This document shows positions 35,840 through 43,393 of a DNA stretch of 64,000 nt, piece after piece. The position numbers and the translations under genes were made by a program. Source of the DNA: Pontibacter coccineus (GTDB taxonomy: Bacteria > Bacteroidota > Bacteroidia > Cytophagales > Hymenobacteraceae); NCBI RefSeq assembly GCF_030546575.1, contig NZ_JAUOTN010000002.1, forward strand, positions 496,001 through 560,000, read 5' to 3'. The notes below the pieces were generated by a model, which made no database searches, was not told where the DNA came from, and was given only the letters and a program-made list of their open reading frames with translations. Every line of letters starts with the position of its first letter. Position 1 is the first letter of the stretch.

Positions 35840-36422
35840 CTTGCAGCTGGGTTTCGCCTGTGCGGCGGGCAAGTGGTATTGCTACTGCCTTATAATACCG
35901 CAAGTTTAGCGAAGCGCAACCTGTGGCTAGATTGTAACTGGCGTAGCGGCGGCTTTTGTAGGTATGGCAAATAGTGTTGTTCTATAGCTTGCCCTGGCCG
36001 GGCGGGCCCTACTTTTTTCCTTGATGAAAAAAGTAGGCAAAAAAATCAAGACGCTTTTAAACTCGCTGACCGCTCAAACACAAAATCGTCATTGGTGCAC
36101 CGGGCTAGTGCTATTTGCTTCGTAGCCTCCGGGGCAAGTTAGTCTTGCTATACTTGCCAGTGGTTTGTTGCAGTAACTACAAACCTATACCCGTGGATTG
36201 GTAGGTACAGGTTCCCCCCCTTGGGGGTAGGGGCCCTCGACAAAGAAGGGGGCAGGGGGGTAATCGTTCATGGGAATCCTGGGAATCTTTTAATCCTGAA
36301 AATCCTGATTCAGACAAATTAAACATACACACTAGTTAAGCAGGTGACTACCTGTCCCTACAGGTATACCCATCACTCTTTTTAACTTTCTACCTTTTTA
36401 ACTTTCCAACTCCCCAACTCAA
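35840..36422. repeat. Intergenic repeat island C
   Basis: About 580 bp without a supported gene between the SDR and rsgA genes. It opens with TTTCGCCTGTGCGGCGGGC (as in island A) and a CCGCAAGTTTAGCGAAGCGC segment (as in island B), then the core 35990-36103, a GCAAGTTAGTCTTGCTAT...CCAGTGG module, GGGGGTAGGGGCCCTCGA (36225 on) followed by GAAGGGGGCAGGGGGG, and an AATCCTGAAAATCCTGATTC tail, also found in island A. A degenerate GGACAGGT-type palindrome (36339-36361) and an AACTTTC/AACTCC-phased run end it next to rsgA. Confidence 0.7.
35990..36103 (+). repeat. Structured core of island C
   Basis: Hairpin 1 is the same perfect 11-bp CCTACTTTTTT/AAAAAAGTAGG stem as in island B. Hairpin 2 pairs GACGCTTTT (36050-36058) with AAAATCGTC (36082-36090), with a single C-T mismatch; the loop AACTCGCTGACCGCTC is unchanged. 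Confidence 0.7.
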
Positions 36423-36423
36423 A

Positions 36424-37347
36424 TCACTTCCGATTATCCTCCCCGTGCATCATGCTCAGGTAACTCTCATACCTTGTCAGGGCGATTTCGTTGTGGCGCA
36501 CGGCCTCTACTACTGCGCAGCCGGGCTCGTTGAAGTGGGTGCAGTTGTTGAAGCGGCACTGGTTGAGGCGCTCACGCATTTCGGGGAAGAAGTGGCCGAG
36601 CTCTTGTTTGGGGATATCGACGATACCGAGCTCTTTGATGCCGGGTGTATCGATGATGAAGGTTTCCGGATCGATCTCGAACATCTCGGCGAACGTGGTG
36701 GTGTGCACGCCCTTGTCGGAGAAGCCGGAGATCTCGGAGGTTTTCAGGTCGAGGTCGGGTACGATGAGGTTGATAAGCGTGGATTTGCCTACGCCGGAGT
36801 GGCCGGAGAAAAGAGAGGTCTTGCCGTGCAGGAGCTCCTTGAGTTCAGCTATACCTTCGTTGGTATGCGCCGATACGGCCATCACCTTGTAACCAATCCG
36901 TTCATACAGGTAAGAGATCTGCCGCTGGTATTCCTGCATGTCCTCGTCGTAGAGGTCGGTTTTATTGTACACGATCACGGTAGGTATACCGTAAGCCTCG
37001 GCCGTAACCAGGAAGCGGTCGATGAAGCCGAAGGAGGTGCGCGGCGATACCAGTGTAGCAATCAGCAGCGCCTGATCGAGGTTGGCGGCAATGATGTGCG
37101 CATGCTCTGCCTTGTGCGTGGATTTCCGGATGATGTAATTTTCGCGGTCTTCAATCTTATGAATCACGGCCGTGTCCTCGCCGGTGGTTTCCACGTCGAA
37201 CTCCACCCGGTCGCCTACAGCCAGCGGGTTGCTTACTTTCATGCCCTTGAGCTTGAACTTGCCGCGCAAACGGGCGCGGTGCAGCTTGCCCTCCGCATCA
37301 CGTACCAGATACCACGACCCCGTCGATTTTACTACAACTCCTTTCAT
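36424..37347 (-). CDS. rsgA: Small ribosomal subunit biogenesis GTPase RsgA
   Basis: RsgA checks late maturation of the 30S subunit and releases upon GTP hydrolysis stimulated by the 30S particle. The 307-residue protein has an OB-fold N-terminus (MKGVVVKSTGSWYLVRD), a circularly permuted GTPase with G4 NKTD (128-131) first, G1 GHSGVGKST (182-190), the switch with TTT, G3 DTPG (233-236), and a C-terminal zinc-finger region CRFNNCTHFNEPGC. All hallmark residues are present. It is followed 5 bp upstream on this strand by the waaA stop, so the two are probably co-transcribed (waaA first). Confidence 0.97.
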   Translation of the reverse strand: MKGVVVKSTGSWYLVRDAEGKLHRARLRGKFKLKGMKVSNPLAVGDRVEFDVETTGEDTAVIHKIEDRENYIIRKSTHKAEHAHIIAANLDQALLIATLVSPRTSFGFIDRFLVTAEAYGIPTVIVYNKTDLYDEDMQEYQRQISYLYERIGYKVMAVSAHTNEGIAELKELLHGKTSLFSGHSGVGKSTLINLIVPDLDLKTSEISGFSDKGVHTTTFAEMFEIDPETFIIDTPGIKELGIVDIPKQELGHFFPEMRERLNQCRFNNCTHFNEPGCAVVEAVRHNEIALTRYESYLSMMHGEDNRK

Positions 37348-37352
37348 GCGTT

Positions 37353-38594
37353 TTATTTCAACAGTTGGCGCACATCCGCCATAATTTTAGCCGTGGCGCC
37401 AGCCTGTTCGTGTACGTAAGTTTTTTCTTTGTCGGTTATACTCTGGCGCAGTCCGGGCGTAGTATGCACCCGCTCAAAAGCCTTAAGCAATTCTTCGGCA
37501 TTGTTTACCGGGAAGGCGCAGCCCAGCGCCACCAGGTCCTTCGCCTCCTGAAACTTGTCGAACTTCGTCCCGAAGAACAGCGGCAGCCCAAACACGGCCG
37601 CCTCCAGCGTGTTGTGCAGCCCCTTGCCGAAAGCCCCGCCGATGTAGGCGTAGGTGCCGTAGCTGTAAAGCGAGGAGAGCATCCCGATGTTATCGATTAC
37701 CAGTACGTTGTACCTGCTGGCTTCTGCCTCCGTAACTTGCGAAAAGCGCACCGCACCCTCACCGAGCAGTTGCATGAGTTGACTGATGCCGCTCTCGTGA
37801 ATCTCGTGTGGGGCGATGATGAACTTTATACCTTGTCTATACTTCTGAATCAGCGGCAGGAGCACCTCCATATCGGCTGGCCAGCTACTACCCACCATAA
37901 ACACCTCCTTGGCCTGTGCAAAAGCCTCCACTACAGGTATAGCTTTCACGCTGGCAGCGGTCTGCAGCACACGGTCGAAGCGGGTGTCGCCGGCAACGCT
38001 GGCTTTTGATATACCGATGCCTTGTAGGAGCTTCAGGGAAGTCTCGTTTTGGGTATAGATGTGCGTGAAGCGCTGCAGCATGCTGCGGTTGAAGCTGCCA
38101 TAGGGCTTGAAGAACACCTGATCTGGCCGGAAAATAGCTGAAATGGACAACACAGGTATAGCCCGCTCCTGCAAATCCTGCAGGTAGTAGTGCCAGAACT
38201 CGTACTTCACAAACATCGCCAGCTTCGGCTTCACGATATCCAGAAAGTGCTTGGCGTTGCTATGGCTGTCGAGCGGCAGGTAGAAGATGTAGTCGGCCCC
38301 CGCGTAGTTTTTGCGCACCTCGTAGCCCGAAGGCGAGAAGAAGGTAAGCACCACTTTATACCCTTGAAACTCCTCCCGAAATGCCTCGATCACGGGCCGT
38401 CCTTGTTCAAACTCCCCCAGCGACGCGCAATGAAACCACACCACAGGAGCCTTGTTGTCCTGTAGCTGTTGCGTCATACGCTCAAACTGCCCCGCACGCC
38501 CTGTCTGCATCAGCTTCGCCTTCTGGTGGAAAGGTGAAGCTAGGGCAATAGCCGCCTGGTAAGCTTTCAGTCCGATGTCGTAGAGTAGTTTCAA
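37353..38594 (-). CDS. waaA: 3-deoxy-D-manno-octulosonic acid (Kdo) transferase
   Basis: WaaA/KdtA adds Kdo from CMP-Kdo to lipid A precursor at the cytoplasmic face of the inner membrane. The 413 residues have the membrane-associating N-terminus (LLYDIGLKAYQAAIALASPF), the catalytic HCASLGEFEQGRP (E61), VLTFFSPSGYEV, FVKYEFWHYYLQDL, GSSWPADMEVLLP and the CMP-binding IGGAFGKGLHNTLEAAVFGLPLFFG. The length is normal. It precedes rsgA in a two-gene unit. It indicates a Kdo-containing LPS or lipooligosaccharide. Confidence 0.96.
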   Translation of the reverse strand: MKLLYDIGLKAYQAAIALASPFHQKAKLMQTGRAGQFERMTQQLQDNKAPVVWFHCASLGEFEQGRPVIEAFREEFQGYKVVLTFFSPSGYEVRKNYAGADYIFYLPLDSHSNAKHFLDIVKPKLAMFVKYEFWHYYLQDLQERAIPVLSISAIFRPDQVFFKPYGSFNRSMLQRFTHIYTQNETSLKLLQGIGISKASVAGDTRFDRVLQTAASVKAIPVVEAFAQAKEVFMVGSSWPADMEVLLPLIQKYRQGIKFIIAPHEIHESGISQLMQLLGEGAVRFSQVTEAEASRYNVLVIDNIGMLSSLYSYGTYAYIGGAFGKGLHNTLEAAVFGLPLFFGTKFDKFQEAKDLVALGCAFPVNNAEELLKAFERVHTTPGLRQSITDKEKTYVHEQAGATAKIMADVRQLLK

Positions 38595-38824
38595 GTATAG
38601 TTTTGGGCTATCGACTCACAGCGTCTTGTAGACCTGTGTGCCTTTTGGTGTCTTCAAGCTGCAAATATAGGGTATTCTGAAGGGATAGTGGTAAAAGGGA
38701 ACCTTGCTTTGTGGGAAAGGAAGGCTTTGGTACTTGGTGAGTTACTGTTATCTGCTATATTTGGTAGGATAAACGTCACAGTTACGTTTAGCAAGTAGTT
38801 AGCTTGCAGTTCAATTATAAATTT

Positions 38825-39322
38825 ATGAAAGGGTTTGAAGAAGAATTTGAAGTGAGTTTGCAATTGTCGGAACAGGAGCTTTCTGCCTATTTACTTTCAA
38901 TAATTGACTCTAACCTTGATGAACTGTCAGCAGCTTTGGCAAACTCTAAAAAGCCCTATCGTGGTCACATTAAATTTAACCGATTCAAACTAATTCCTAT
39001 ACAGGGCTTCTTTAAGAAAACTTATGGACAGATTGAAGGGGAGTTCGGGTCCAAAAATGGCGAATTACATATCATGGGGAGCGTCATTAGTAATAAGTTC
39101 TTGTTGGTTTTTGTAATTGGCTACACTCTAATAAGTTTTGTAATGCTAGCCAATCTTCTTATCAGCAATTCAAATGAAAAATCAGCTGTATCATTAGTTG
39201 GAATATTTTTTCTGATTGGAATAGGTAACTTGATCGGAATAAGAAGAAGCATAAAAAGCCAAAAATCTGATTTTCTGGATAGACTAGGGCTTTTAGAAAA
39301 AGAAAAAACACCGAAAAGCTAA
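38825..39322 (+). CDS. Orphan two-helix membrane protein in AT-rich island
   Basis: The 165-residue product starts MKGFEEEFEVSLQLSEQELSAYLLS (ATG at 38825; an upstream in-frame TTG is less likely). The N-terminal 90 residues are soluble and mixed alpha/beta (RGHIKFNRFKLIPIQGFFKKTYGQIEGEF), then two membrane helices (LLVFVIGYTLISFVMLANLLI and VSLVGIFFLIGIGNLIGI) and a basic tail. I recognise no family. The gene is clearly AT-richer than the neighbours waaA and the GNAT gene, and its stop codon lies inside an attC-like hairpin (39318-39367), both consistent with a cassette-type acquisition. Confidence 0.75.
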   Translation: MKGFEEEFEVSLQLSEQELSAYLLSIIDSNLDELSAALANSKKPYRGHIKFNRFKLIPIQGFFKKTYGQIEGEFGSKNGELHIMGSVISNKFLLVFVIGYTLISFVMLANLLISNSNEKSAVSLVGIFFLIGIGNLIGIRRSIKSQKSDFLDRLGLLEKEKTPKS

Positions 39323-39367
39323 CAAGGCCTAAAGCACACCTAGGCGTGCCTTAGCCAAGACGTTAAC
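39318..39367. other. attC-like imperfect hairpin 1
   Basis: GCTAAC (39318-39323), AA, GGCCTAAAGCAC (39326-39337), 8-nt loop, GTGCCTTAGCC (39346-39356), AAGAC, GTTAAC (39362-39367). The arms pair with single unpaired bases and the outer boxes match at 5 of 6 positions, the layout of an integron attC site (outer box, spacer, inner arm, loop). At 50 bp it is shorter than usual and the GTT box is not the full GTTRRRY. The stop of the preceding gene overlaps the outer box, as in many cassettes. Confidence 0.4.
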
Positions 39368-39377
39368 AAAGCCTTCA

Positions 39378-39926
39378 ATGAAAAACCTCACCCAGGTGGC
39401 ACTTCTTTGTGTCTTTTTGCTATCAGGTTGTAGCTCAAAAGAAGGTGCTATGGATCTATTCAGGCCAAACTGGACTGGAATAGATACGACTGAATTAAAG
39501 TTTCAATTCGGGCAGGTAGTGAATTTTGATGTTGATAGCCAACAGATAAGTGCAGTAGTGCTGGATTTTGATAAAGATGAAGGGGGGATATGGTATGGCT
39601 TGTGCTTCTTAGACGAGGGTAAACTATTTGGCACCCAAATACCAAGTGGGTTAGTCAATACTACCTGTATAGACTTGTTAGATCTGACCTACTTGAATGA
39701 CAGCGCAGTGCATGAATTCGAAATACTAGATAATTTGCAAGTCGATAGATTGAAAGTCGGGGTAGGTAGGATTAGTCCTGTTACCAACTATGCAGATTTA
39801 GCTTACGATTTCAACCGAGGTATTGAAGCAAGAAAGAAGAATCCTATACCATGCGATGAGGGGATGTTAGATTCAAATGCCCATAGACAACGCTATTTTG
39901 AGGTAGAAAAAATTTTAAAGGACTAG
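39378..39926 (+). CDS. Orphan lipoprotein in AT-rich island
   Basis: The 182-residue product has a signal peptide with lipobox LSGC (Cys 18) and then a soluble domain (FRPNWTGIDTTELKFQFGQVVNFDVDSQQISAVVLDFDKDEGGIWYGL) of immunity-protein-like appearance, with GIWYGLCFLDEG. It is thus a predicted envelope lipoprotein of unknown function. It starts 11 bp after the first attC-like hairpin and is followed within 2 bp by the second, and shares the AT-rich composition of the previous gene. Confidence 0.75.
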   Translation: MKNLTQVALLCVFLLSGCSSKEGAMDLFRPNWTGIDTTELKFQFGQVVNFDVDSQQISAVVLDFDKDEGGIWYGLCFLDEGKLFGTQIPSGLVNTTCIDLLDLTYLNDSAVHEFEILDNLQVDRLKVGVGRISPVTNYADLAYDFNRGIEARKKNPIPCDEGMLDSNAHRQRYFEVEKILKD

Positions 39927-39927
39927 T

Positions 39928-40005
39928 GCTAACGAAGGGTCAGGCAAGTTTCTCCAGTTCATTCAGTCATTGAAAATGCAAGTGCTTGACTTGTGGTAGT
40001 GTAGC
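39928..40005. other. attC-like imperfect hairpin 2
   Basis: GCTAACGAAGG begins 2 bp after the lipoprotein stop; inner arms GTCAGGCA (39939-39946) and TGCTTGAC (39983-39990) pair fully with one G-T wobble, and TAGC at 40002-40005 can close the outer box. The left boundary resembles site 1 (GCTAACAAGG), but no GTTRRRY box is present, so this is the weaker candidate. Confidence 0.3.
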
Positions 40006-40066
40006 GAAAGCCCGTGAAAGGTATTATACCTAATTCGACAGCCGATTGTAAATCATCCATACTAAC

Positions 40067-40861
40067 GTGAGATTAGCCATAGCATTACTTCTCATCTTCA
40101 TCAGCTTATCTGCATACGGGCAAGTTGATTTGAACACTCCTTTTCAGGACTGCAATATCAAGGGGAGTATCACGCTGTACGACTACCAGGCAAAGAAATG
40201 GACGTACAGTAATGTCAATGACAGCCACCTGGCAACATTGCCAGCTTCTACCTTTAAAATAATCAATACTCTGATTGCCCTGGAAACAGGTGCGGTTGCC
40301 GATGAGAACGAAGTCATTAAGTGGCCTGGAGAAACAGATACTGTTAAGTATGGCTACCGCCCTGACATCTACCATGACATGAATCTAAGGGAGGCCTTTC
40401 AAAAATCGGCGGGTTGGGTGTATGTAGAGTTGGCGAAAAAGATCGGAAAGGCTAAGTACAAGGACCTTCTGACAAAGTCAAACTATGGCAATGCGGACGT
40501 ATCTATCCAAGATCCAGACTTCTGGAATTTTGGAAATTTTGCCATATCGCCCGCTAGCCAAATTGAGGTGCTGATTGGCGTTTATGAGGAAACCCTTCCT
40601 TTCTCCAAAAGAAGCTTCAAAATCCTGAAGGATATCATGATAGAAGAGCAAACCGACAGCCATACCTTAAGAGCGAAAACCGGGTGGACCAGAGACGGCG
40701 GAAAAGACACAGGCTGGTGGGTTGGCTATGTGGAAAAAGAAGACAATGTGTACTTCTTCGCCACCAGACTGATAAAGGATCGAAACACACCAAATCCTGA
40801 TTTTGGATCCTGTAGAAAAGAAATAACTAGATCAGTATTCAGGCAGCTAGATGTTCTCTAA
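40067..40861 (+). CDS. Class D beta-lactamase-like serine hydrolase
   Basis: The 264-residue periplasmic protein has a signal peptide cut after SAYG. Class D landmarks: the nucleophile motif S61-T-F-K64, YGN (140-142), W151 in DPDFWNFG, and K202-T-G204 followed by GWWVGYVEKEDNVYFFA. The second conserved element, S-x-V in OXA enzymes, reads S114-A-G116, so the Val that shields the carbamylated lysine is changed. It may be a beta-lactamase with altered activity or a sensor/transpeptidase-like relative. The start is GTG (no ATG is available in frame). It lies at the end of the AT-rich cassette-like island and its stop region touches the GNAT leader. Confidence 0.85.
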   Translation: MRLAIALLLIFISLSAYGQVDLNTPFQDCNIKGSITLYDYQAKKWTYSNVNDSHLATLPASTFKIINTLIALETGAVADENEVIKWPGETDTVKYGYRPDIYHDMNLREAFQKSAGWVYVELAKKIGKAKYKDLLTKSNYGNADVSIQDPDFWNFGNFAISPASQIEVLIGVYEETLPFSKRSFKILKDIMIEEQTDSHTLRAKTGWTRDGGKDTGWWVGYVEKEDNVYFFATRLIKDRNTPNPDFGSCRKEITRSVFRQLDVL

Positions 40862-40904
40862 TGAGGACGCACGCGCCATAGACCTAAAGTGTATTCAATA
40901 TCCT

Positions 40905-41387
40905 ATGCCCCTCACCATCCGCCCTATCCAACCGGCCGACAACGAGCCACTGGCAACCTTAATCCGACAGGTGTTCCGCGAGTTTAAGATCGACAGGCCC
41001 GGCACGGTGTATACCGATCCGACCACCGATGCTTTGTACGAGCTGTTTCAGCAGCCGGGCAGCGCCTACTTTGTGGCCGAAGAAAACGGCACCATCCTGG
41101 GCGGCTGCGGCGTATACCCAACCGAAGGCCTGCCCACTGGCTGTGCGGAGCTGGTGAAATTCTACCTTTCTGCCGATGCCAGAGGCAAGGGGATTGGCAA
41201 CCAACTGATGCAGCAAAGTATAGCAGCAGCCCGGGAGCTCGGCTACAAGCAGCTATACCTGGAGTCGTTCCCCGAACTGGCCAAAGCCGTATCGATGTAT
41301 GAGAAAGCAGGCTTCAAACCCATACCACATGCAATGGGCAACTCGGGCCACTACGCCTGCAACATCTGGATGCTGAAAGACCTATGA
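40905..41387 (+). CDS. GNAT-family N-acetyltransferase
   Basis: The 160-residue cytoplasmic enzyme transfers an acetyl group from acetyl-CoA to an unknown amine. It begins MPLTIRPIQPADNEPLATLI and has the acetyl-CoA site in ELVKFYLSADARGKGIGNQLMQQSI (motif A, R/Q-G-x-G-x-A/G) and LYLESFPELAKAVSMYEKAGF (motif B). The chosen ATG lies after the beta-lactamase stop and gives the family N-terminus; in-frame codons upstream overlap that gene. It overlaps the next methyltransferase by 4 bp (ATGA). Confidence 0.93.
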   Translation: MPLTIRPIQPADNEPLATLIRQVFREFKIDRPGTVYTDPTTDALYELFQQPGSAYFVAEENGTILGGCGVYPTEGLPTGCAELVKFYLSADARGKGIGNQLMQQSIAAARELGYKQLYLESFPELAKAVSMYEKAGFKPIPHAMGNSGHYACNIWMLKDL

Positions 41388-42010
41388 CCGTAGAAGAAGC
41401 TTATAACAGTTGGGCCGCGCAGTACGACACCAACAAGAACCGAACCCGCGACCTGGAAGCCGTGGCCTTGCGTGCGACACTGGCCGCTATACCTTTCGAG
41501 ACGTGCCTGGAAATAGGCTGCGGCACTGGGAAAAACACAGAGTGGCTGGTGCGCAGGGCCATGCACGTAACCGCCGTGGATTTGTCAGGGGAGATGCTGG
41601 AGCGTGCCCGAAAGAAAGTGAGCTCGAACAAAGCAGTCTTTCTGCAAGCCGATATTACCCAGCCCTGGCAATTCGCTACACAGGTATACGACCTCGTTAC
41701 CTTCAGCCTGGTACTGGAGCACATTCAGGAGCTTGATTTTGTTTTCGAGCAGGCGGCAGCGGTTATCAAAGCTGGAGGATACGTTTACATCGGCGAACTA
41801 CATCCTTTTAAGCAGTACACCGGCACCAAAGCCCGTTTCGATACGGAAGAAGGGCGGCAGGAGGTGGAGTGCTATACCCACCATGTGTCGGATTTCGTGC
41901 AGACTGCCAGCCAACATGGCCTGAAACTGGTCGAGCTGAACGAGTTTTTCGATGATAACGACAGGGCAGGTATACCCCGGATTCTGACTTTGCTCTTGCA
42001 AAAGGTATAG
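41384..42010 (+). CDS. Class I SAM-dependent methyltransferase
   Basis: The 208-residue protein has motif I LEIGCGTGKNTEWL, the acidic residue in VTAVDLSGEML, motif II LQADITQPW and YDLVTFSLVLEHIQELDFVFEQAAAVIKAGGYVYIGELHP, a complete small-molecule methyltransferase pattern. It is translationally coupled to the GNAT gene by a 4-bp ATGA overlap, so the two may act on one metabolite. The substrate is unknown. About 210 bp without a supported gene follow. Confidence 0.93.
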   Translation: MTVEEAYNSWAAQYDTNKNRTRDLEAVALRATLAAIPFETCLEIGCGTGKNTEWLVRRAMHVTAVDLSGEMLERARKKVSSNKAVFLQADITQPWQFATQVYDLVTFSLVLEHIQELDFVFEQAAAVIKAGGYVYIGELHPFKQYTGTKARFDTEEGRQEVECYTHHVSDFVQTASQHGLKLVELNEFFDDNDRAGIPRILTLLLQKV

Positions 42011-42219
42011 CCTTATCCCGTATAGTTTCATTCTGAAAAAGCGGAGGCTACAGATCTTACACCGCAACTGGTGGAGGAACTGTCCCATTGAGGGGACCAC
42101 AGTGGTATTTGCACTTGCTGCATAATCCGGTAGCGGTCCACTTCTGGTTTTCATCAGCCCAACCTGCCTGTTTCCCGTAAACTCCATACCTGCCCCGGCA
42201 GGTATAAACGCACCTTGGT

Positions 42220-42849
42220 ATGACGGAAAACAAGCAAGACGAAATAAAAGTCGTGGTGTTCGACCTGAACGGCACTTTCTACAACAAGAGCTCCAAAGAA
42301 GAATTCTTTAAGTTCATTGGCAAAAAGAAACCCCACAAACTGGCCTATTATTTCCAGATGGTGTACTACAAGGCGCTCCTCAAAATGAACCAGATCCGGA
42401 TGACGGAGTTTAAGGAAAACTTCTTCAACTACCTCGACAACATTTCGCCTGAGCAGGTGGAAAAATATGCCCGTGAGTTCTGGAAAGAAGAGTATCCCAA
42501 AGAGTTTAACAAGGAGATTAAGGCCAGGCTAGACAGGTATAGGCAGGAAGGTGTGCAGGTGATCTGCGCGACCGGCGCACTGGAGGTATACGTCAAGCCG
42601 CTGTTCGAGCTATACCCAATCGATGCGGTTTTCGGGACACAGACCAGGTATAACGGAGAGACCTACATTGTGGAAGGCAAAGCCTGCAAAGATGAAGAAA
42701 AGATAAAACGCCTCGACAAGCACTTCAAAGGCAAACCCTTCAGAATTGTGGAAGCCTACTCCGACAGCAAAGAAAACATACTGGACGAAGCAGACAGGGC
42801 CTGGCTGGTTAAAGATGACGGGATGCTGGTGCCTTATACCAAATCCTGA
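42220..42849 (+). CDS. HAD-superfamily hydrolase with altered motif I
   Basis: The 209-residue cytoplasmic protein has the HAD layout: motif I VVFDLNGTFYN, a helical C1 cap (about 30-90), motif II CATGA, the motif III lysine in EGKACKDEEK, and motif IV YSDSKENILDEAD. In motif I the nucleophile Asp is present but the second Asp (+2), which is the general acid/base of phosphatases, is Asn. HAD members lacking that Asp include dehalogenases and some mutases, so it may not be a phosphatase. The resemblance otherwise is to SerB/haloacid-like phosphatases of the C1-cap type. Confidence 0.88.
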   Translation: MTENKQDEIKVVVFDLNGTFYNKSSKEEFFKFIGKKKPHKLAYYFQMVYYKALLKMNQIRMTEFKENFFNYLDNISPEQVEKYAREFWKEEYPKEFNKEIKARLDRYRQEGVQVICATGALEVYVKPLFELYPIDAVFGTQTRYNGETYIVEGKACKDEEKIKRLDKHFKGKPFRIVEAYSDSKENILDEADRAWLVKDDGMLVPYTKS

Positions 42850-42890
42850 TGGAATTCATGGTTTTCGGTAGGTATAGATACAGATTTTTC

Positions 42891-42898
42891 TATATTTG
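42891..42898 (+). promoter_or_regulatory. -7 promoter box (TATATTTG) for the VOC-crcB pair
   Basis: Exact TAnnTTTG match 45 bp before the ATG at 42944. Confidence 0.5.
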
Positions 42899-42943
42899 AG
42901 GTATTAGAATCCAGAATCAATAACTAACCCTATAAACGCTACC

Positions 42944-43372
42944 ATGGCATCCATCAGCCCTTACCTAACCTTTGCAGGCAACTGCGAAGAAGCTTTCAGT
43001 TTTTACCAATCTGTATTCGGCGGCGACTTCCCGTATGTGGGCCGTTTTAAAGACATGCCCTCTGAGAACCCGCTCCCGGAATCGGAAGGAAACAAGATCA
43101 TACACATTTCGCTCCCGATTAGCAAAGAAACGACTTTGATGGGCAGCGACTCTTCGGAGGCCTTCGGTCACGCGACCATAATGGGCAACAACTTTTCGAT
43201 TTCCATTAACGCGGAAGACGAAGACGAAGCCAAGCGTCTGTTCGACAGCTTATCAGCAGGTGGCAAGGTAACCATGCCGCTCAACAAATCTTTCTGGGGC
43301 GCACTGTTTGGCATGTTCACCGATAAATTCGGTATCCAGTGGATGGTGAACTACGATTACGAGCAGGAGTAG
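42944..43372 (+). CDS. VOC-superfamily protein (PhnB/YjdN-like)
   Basis: The 142-residue protein begins SISPYLTFAGNCEEAFSFYQSVFGGDF, the typical opening of the YjdN/PhnB subgroup of glyoxalase/bleomycin-resistance fold proteins, and continues IIHISLPISKETTLMGSD and FGMFTDKFGIQWMVNYD, with the fold's paired beta-alpha-beta-beta-beta modules. This subgroup often lacks a full set of metal ligands, so catalysis is uncertain. It precedes the fluoride channel by 21 bp, probably on one transcript. Confidence 0.92.
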   Translation: MASISPYLTFAGNCEEAFSFYQSVFGGDFPYVGRFKDMPSENPLPESEGNKIIHISLPISKETTLMGSDSSEAFGHATIMGNNFSISINAEDEDEAKRLFDSLSAGGKVTMPLNKSFWGALFGMFTDKFGIQWMVNYDYEQE

Positions 43373-43393
43373 CCAGCTGAGCCGAATTTTAAG

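Noticed and set aside
42850..43393. Fluoride riboswitch for crcB
   Set aside because: The crcB gene follows the VOC gene by 21 bp and no conserved fluoride-aptamer core was seen upstream of either.
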